Source: Streptomyces lydicus (lineage in GTDB: Bacteria > Actinomycetota > Actinomycetes > Streptomycetales > Streptomycetaceae). From it: a DNA stretch of 64,000 bases. Below are positions 60,489 to 64,000 of the stretch, in pieces. The stretch covers positions 14,097 through 78,096 of the forward strand of contig NZ_JNZA01000035.1 in NCBI RefSeq assembly GCF_000717345.1. Direction: 5' to 3'. The first letter of the stretch is position 1; each line of letters opens with the position of its first letter. The notes beneath the pieces were generated by a model. That model worked only from the letters and a program-made list of their open reading frames with translations, searched no databases and was not told the DNA's origin. A program made the position numbers and the translations under genes.

Positions 60489-61090
60489 TCAAGGTCCTGC
60501 TGGCGGAGGACCAGGGAATGATGCGGGGCGCGCTGGCGCTGCTGCTCGACCTGGAGGAGGACATGCAGGTCGTGGCGCAGGTCGCGGCGGGCGATCAGAT
60601 CGTCGCCGCCGCGCTGGACGCCCGTCCCGACATCGCCCTCCTGGACATCGAACTCCCCGGCCGCAGCGGCCTGGACGCCGCGGCCGATCTGCGCGAGCAG
60701 CTGCCGTCGTGCAAGGTGCTGATCGTGACGACGTTCGGCCGCCCCGGCTATCTGCGCCGCGCCATGGAGGCCGGCGCGTCCGGCTTCCTGGTGAAGGACG
60801 GGCCGGTGGAGGATCTCGCGGCGGCGATCCGCCGGGTGCTCGCCGGGGAGCGGGTGATCGACCCCGGACTGGCCGCGGCGGCGCTGAGTGCCGGCCCCAA
60901 CCCCCTGACCCAGCGCGAACGCGACGTCCTCACGGCGGCGGTGGACGGCGCCACGGTCGCCGACATCGCCGGCAAGCTCCACCTCTCGCAGGCCACCGTG
61001 CGCAACTACCTCTCGTCGGCCATCGGCAAGACCGGCACCCGCAACCGCATGGAGGCGGTACGGGCCGCCCGGCAGAACGGCTGGCTGTGA
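60485..61090 (+). CDS. LuxR/NarL family response regulator
   Basis: Encodes 201 residues. The receiver domain has acidic pocket AEDQ, phospho-acceptor D54 in LLDIELPG and K104 in LVKDG. The C-terminal HTH (about 140-195) reads LTQRERDVLTAAVDGATVADIAGKLHLSQATVRNYLSSAIGKTG. The GTG start overlaps the kinase stop. It likely binds upstream of its own operon to control the exporter. Confidence 0.93.
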   Translation: MIKVLLAEDQGMMRGALALLLDLEEDMQVVAQVAAGDQIVAAALDARPDIALLDIELPGRSGLDAAADLREQLPSCKVLIVTTFGRPGYLRRAMEAGASGFLVKDGPVEDLAAAIRRVLAGERVIDPGLAAAALSAGPNPLTQRERDVLTAAVDGATVADIAGKLHLSQATVRNYLSSAIGKTGTRNRMEAVRAARQNGWL

Positions 61091-61198
61091 CGACGCGGAC
61101 GGCGGGACGCACGGCAGCGGGGCCGCCCGCCCCCTGATCGGCGACCGGTACCTCCCGTACGGGCCGCCTCACGCCTCACGCCACGCTCGCGACAACCC

Positions 61199-62641
61199 CT
61201 AGTGCGCGGTGTCCGCCCGCCGCCTCGGCAGGGCGACGACCATCAGCACGAGGGCCGCCAGCAGCACCAGCGCACCGACGTGGAACGCCAGGCCGTACCC
61301 GGCCGCCCGGGCCGCGGGGCCGTGCCCCGCCGCGATGCGGGAGGCGGCGACGGTGGACAGCACCGACAGGCCCAGCGCGCCGCCCATCTGGCGGGAGGTG
61401 TTGATCAGGCCGGAGACCAGGCCCTGGTCCGCCGGGTCCGCGCCGGAGGTGGCGATCGCGGCGACCGGCGTCGCCGTCAGCCCGGCGCCCAGCGCCATCA
61501 GGACGCCCGGCCCGAGGATGGTGCCGAGATAGGTCCCGTGCACGTCCATCGTGCCCTGCCACGCCATACCGGCCGCGGAGATCACCGCGCCGGAGACGGC
61601 CAGGGTCTTCGCGCCCACCCGGTTCATCAGCCGCGGCCCGATCTTGGAGCCGAGGACGATGGACAGCGAGTGCGGGATGAAGGAGAGGCCCGCCTGCAAC
61701 GGCCGGTAGCCCAGCACGTTCTGCACGTAGAGCGACAGGAAGTACCACATCGAGAACATCGCCGCACCGGCCAGCACCATCGCCCCGTTCGCCGAGGAGA
61801 CCGACCGCAGCCGGAAGAGTCCCAGCGGCATCAACGGCGCCTTGGAGCGCGCCTCCACGGCGAGGAAGACGGCGACCACGAGCAGCCCGGCGGCCAGCGG
61901 CAGCAGCGCCGAGGACGAGGCCCAGCCGTCCGTCTCGGTCCGCACGATCCCGTACGCCACCAGCCCCAGGCCGCCGGTCACCAGCAGCGCACCGGGCACG
62001 TCGAGCCGCCGCGCGGCTCCCTGCCGGCTCTCGGTGAGCCACAGCACCGCGCCGATCAGCACCACCGCCCCGACCGGCACGTTGATGAGCAGCACCCAGC
62101 GCCAGGACAGGTACTCGGTGAGCACCCCGCCGACCAGTCCGCCCACCGCGCCACCGCCGGCACCGACCGCCGTCCACGTGGCGATGGCGCGGGTACGGGC
62201 CGGGCCGGCCGGGAACGACGTGGTGAGGATCGTCAGGGTGGCCGGGGAGAGCACCGCGGCGCCGACTCCCTGGACGGTGCGGGCCGCGATCAACTGCCAG
62301 GGCTGCTGGGCCAGTCCGCCGCCCAGGCTCGCGACGGTGAAGAGCGCCAGCCCCAGCACGAAGATCCGCTTGCGGCCGAAGAGATCGGCGGCCCGGCCGC
62401 CGAGCAGCATGAAGCCCGCGAAGGTGATGACGTAGGCGTTGACGATCCACTGCAGGCCCAGCTCGCTCAGGCCCAGTCCGGCCCGTACGGCCGGCAGCGC
62501 CACGTTCACGACGGAGACGTCCAGGACGACCAGGAACTGACCGGCGCAGACCAGCAGCATGACCAGCCAGGCCGGTGCGGCCGTGCGGCGCGACGTTCCG
62601 GACAGGGTGGCGGGCGTGGCTATCGGGGGCATGCGGACCAT
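61199..62641 (-). CDS. EmrB/QacA-type MFS drug exporter (DHA2 family)
   Basis: Encodes 480 residues with 14 hydrophobic helices. Family motifs: LDVSVVNVALPAVRAGLG in helix 1 (motif D1), GGRAADLFGRKRIFV (motif A), and GGAVGGLVGGVLTEYLSWRWVLLINVPVG (motif C region). These proton antiporters expel toxic cations and antibiotics. ATG 62641 is chosen; the frame reaches 62692, and a GGGAGG lies about 16 bases before 62641. Next upstream on the same strand is a TetR gene. Confidence 0.9.
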   Translation of the reverse strand: MVRMPPIATPATLSGTSRRTAAPAWLVMLLVCAGQFLVVLDVSVVNVALPAVRAGLGLSELGLQWIVNAYVITFAGFMLLGGRAADLFGRKRIFVLGLALFTVASLGGGLAQQPWQLIAARTVQGVGAAVLSPATLTILTTSFPAGPARTRAIATWTAVGAGGGAVGGLVGGVLTEYLSWRWVLLINVPVGAVVLIGAVLWLTESRQGAARRLDVPGALLVTGGLGLVAYGIVRTETDGWASSSALLPLAAGLLVVAVFLAVEARSKAPLMPLGLFRLRSVSSANGAMVLAGAAMFSMWYFLSLYVQNVLGYRPLQAGLSFIPHSLSIVLGSKIGPRLMNRVGAKTLAVSGAVISAAGMAWQGTMDVHGTYLGTILGPGVLMALGAGLTATPVAAIATSGADPADQGLVSGLINTSRQMGGALGLSVLSTVAASRIAAGHGPAARAAGYGLAFHVGALVLLAALVLMVVALPRRRADTAH

Positions 62642-62805
62642 GCTCGCATCGGCCGCTTCCCTCCCGCATCGGGATATCGGTGCATCTGCCACCTGACCGG
62701 GGTCCTAGGGCGGGTCCTAGGACCAAGGACGGAGGGCGGAGGCGGAGTTGGCCGCCGGACGGGGCCCAGCAGTCCGACTCGTGCCGAACCGCGCGGGCAG
62801 CGCCC

Positions 62806-63381
62806 CTACTTGGGGACGAACCGGCCGACCAGGAGCGCGAGGCGGTCGGGGACCCGGTCGGCGGGCAGGCGGCCGGCGCGGGTGAGGGTGACCAGTCCGT
62901 GCAGCGCGGCCCAGAACGTCTCGACGAACAGCCCCGGCTCATCGGGGTGTGCGTGGTCGACGAGCGGATCCAGCAGGGCGCCGAACGCCTCCCGCAGCGG
63001 AGCGGGCGTGGCCTCGTCGGCGAAGGGGAGGCCGTTGTCGAGGCTGAACATCGCGTCGTAGAGGGCGGGGTTGTCCGCGGCGAAGCCGGTGTAGGCGCGA
63101 GCCAGCGCGGCCACCGCCTCCCGGCCGGCGGGCCCCTCGGCCACCGCGGTGCGCAGTGCGGTCGTCAGCTCGGCGAACCCCTCCAGCGCGACCGCCCCCA
63201 CGATCTCCTTCTTGCCGCGGAAGTGGCCGTAGAGCACGGGCTGGCTGTACTCGATCTGCTCGGCGAGCCGGCGGGTGGTGACGGCGTCCCACCCGTGGGC
63301 CTCGGCGAGCTCCCGGGCCGTGGAGACGATCAGCCTGTGGCGCTGGGCCCGCTCGCGTTCCTTGCGTTCACGTACCGACAT
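62806..63381 (-). CDS. TetR family transcriptional regulator
   Basis: Encodes 191 residues. HTH: RHRLIVSTARELAEAHGWDAVTTRRLAEQIEYSQPVLYGHFRGKKEIVGAVALEGF, with the TetR_C_WHG-type C-terminal domain (VETFWAALHGLVTLTRAGRL). ATG 63381 start. It is divergent from a DUF1772 gene with two CTAGC-N3-GCTAG palindromes between them, so it most likely represses that gene and itself, and perhaps the exporter downstream. Confidence 0.92.
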   Translation of the reverse strand: MSVRERKERERAQRHRLIVSTARELAEAHGWDAVTTRRLAEQIEYSQPVLYGHFRGKKEIVGAVALEGFAELTTALRTAVAEGPAGREAVAALARAYTGFAADNPALYDAMFSLDNGLPFADEATPAPLREAFGALLDPLVDHAHPDEPGLFVETFWAALHGLVTLTRAGRLPADRVPDRLALLVGRFVPK

Positions 63382-63390
63382 GGCTCGATG

Positions 63391-63455
63391 CTAGCACCGC
63401 TAGACAATAGAGCAATGACACGTCTAGCATCGAAACAGAACCTAGCGCTGCTAGG
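63391..63455. promoter_or_regulatory. Two TetR operators
   Basis: CTAGC-ACC-GCTAG at 63391-63403 and CTAGC-GCT-GCTAG at 63442-63454 (the latter extends to CCTAGC...GCTAGG). A half-site CTAGC lies at 63424. Both full sites are in the divergent promoter region of the TetR and DUF1772 genes. Confidence 0.65.
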
Positions 63456-63484
63456 AACCCTGGAATCATTCCTCGGGAGGGGAC

Positions 63485-63931
63485 ATGCTGGACGTACTGA
63501 CCGTCGTCACGGTCGTCGTGGTGGGGCTGATGGTGGGCGTGGAGTTCGCGGTGGCGGTGTTCGTCAATCCGATCCTGGACCGGCTCCCGAACGACGGCGG
63601 TCTCGACGCCCGCAGCGACGGGGCACGGATCCTCGGCCGGGTCATGCCGTTCTGGTACATCGGCTCGGTCGTCCTCGGCGCGGCGTGGGCCGTCCTGGGC
63701 CGGGGCGGCACGGGCGCGCCACTCGTCATCGCGGGCACCGCGCTGCTCGTACTGAGCGTGGTGATGTCGATCCTGCTGCTCGTCCCGATCAACTCGCGCG
63801 TCGCGACCTGGTCCCACGAGGGCGTACCCGCGGACTGGAAGCAGCAGATGAGGCGCTGGGACCGATTCCACTACGTCCGCGTGGCCGTCATCGTGCTCGC
63901 CTTCACCCTGTTCGTCGCCGCCCTGGTCTAG
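63485..63931 (+). CDS. DUF1772 (anthrone-oxygenase-like) membrane protein
   Basis: Encodes 148 residues with four transmembrane helices. VGVEFAVAVFVNPILDRLP near the start, LVPINSRVATW in the middle and WDRFHYVRVAVIVLAFTLF at the end are typical of the DUF1772 family. Some homologues act as anthrone oxygenases in polyketide pathways, others are of unknown use. GGGAGGGGAC precedes the ATG. Divergent from its likely TetR repressor. Confidence 0.88.
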   Translation: MLDVLTVVTVVVVGLMVGVEFAVAVFVNPILDRLPNDGGLDARSDGARILGRVMPFWYIGSVVLGAAWAVLGRGGTGAPLVIAGTALLVLSVVMSILLLVPINSRVATWSHEGVPADWKQQMRRWDRFHYVRVAVIVLAFTLFVAALV

Positions 63932-63944
63932 GGACGTGCGGGAC

Positions 63945-64000
63945 CTGTCTCTTATACACATCTGACGCTGCCGACGATCTACTCTGTGTAGATCTCGGTG
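63945..64000. other. Illumina Nextera adaptor, not genomic
   Basis: Bases 63945-63963 are the Tn5 mosaic end CTGTCTCTTATACACATCT, 63964-63977 the read-1 adaptor GACGCTGCCGACGA, 63978-63985 an 8-base index, and 63986-64000 the start of the P5 sequence (GTGTAGATCTCGGTG). Untrimmed library adaptor at a contig end. Confidence 0.97.

Noticed and set aside
63368..63961. Minus-strand frame starting MCIRDR
   Set aside because: Its start lies in the Nextera adaptor and it runs antisense to the DUF1772 gene.

Overview
The window is about 64 kb of very GC-rich DNA with strong G/C third-position bias, frequent GTG/TTG starts, Tat-type exports, an MsiK-style sugar ABC operon lacking its own ATPase, F420 and AfsR/BTAD genes and a Streptomyces-type RNase P RNA. 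It looks like a Streptomyces chromosome, most likely the end of a draft contig, because the last 56 bases are Illumina Nextera adaptor rather than genome.

Layout. 1-5.4 kb: end of a DrrB-like ABC permease, a large AfsR/BTAD-STAND regulator, an M50 site-2 protease and two small membrane or secreted proteins. 5.5-11.9 kb: F420-NADP reductase, then a sugar uptake operon (binding protein, two permeases) beside a decayed sialidase, a FadR-type GntR repressor and a divergent DapA/NanA-like aldolase. The same 6-3-6 palindrome lies before both arms, so this reads as one GntR regulon, perhaps for sialic acid. 12-17 kb: hypothetical protein, MFS exporter, methionine aminopeptidase, heme oxygenase with duplicated operators, PhzF. 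17.2-21.7 kb: efeO-efeB-efeU iron uptake with an iron-box-like site, then a lipoprotein gene, a strong terminator and a prim-pol-domain gene. 22.6-30.9 kb: TetR with three operators before DUF6243, DDAH, Rsm22-type methyltransferase, serine hydrolase, Bcr/CflA exporter, PhoD phosphatase and a DUF4429 protein. 31-35.9 kb: SDR, secreted trypsin-like protease, sedolisin and a DHFR-like reductase.

35.8-43.7 kb is the accessory part. It holds a solute-binding lipoprotein, a pair of small coupled genes sharing an unusual YN-PTA-G-SIAA motif, and then a compact locus: two translationally coupled genes that each join a SLOG-like nucleotide-binding domain to two 2-TM (SLATT-like) modules, divergent from a TIR-DUF2510 gene and a CD225/dispanin (IFITM-like) membrane gene. 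This architecture fits nucleotide-sensing membrane-effector conflict systems and is the best candidate here for an undescribed immune system.

43.7-64 kb: rnpB, an autoregulated MerR gene, an RNB ribonuclease, YaaA, KDPG aldolase, an RNase H/phosphatase - zinc ribbon - Nif3 operon (with a probable CTG start), a KstR-type regulon (SDR, Zn-ADH, MaoC hydratase) carrying a 7 x 17-bp tandem repeat, an ABC exporter with its two-component system, and an EmrB-type exporter with a TetR and a DUF1772 membrane protein. No tRNA, CRISPR array or insertion sequence was seen.
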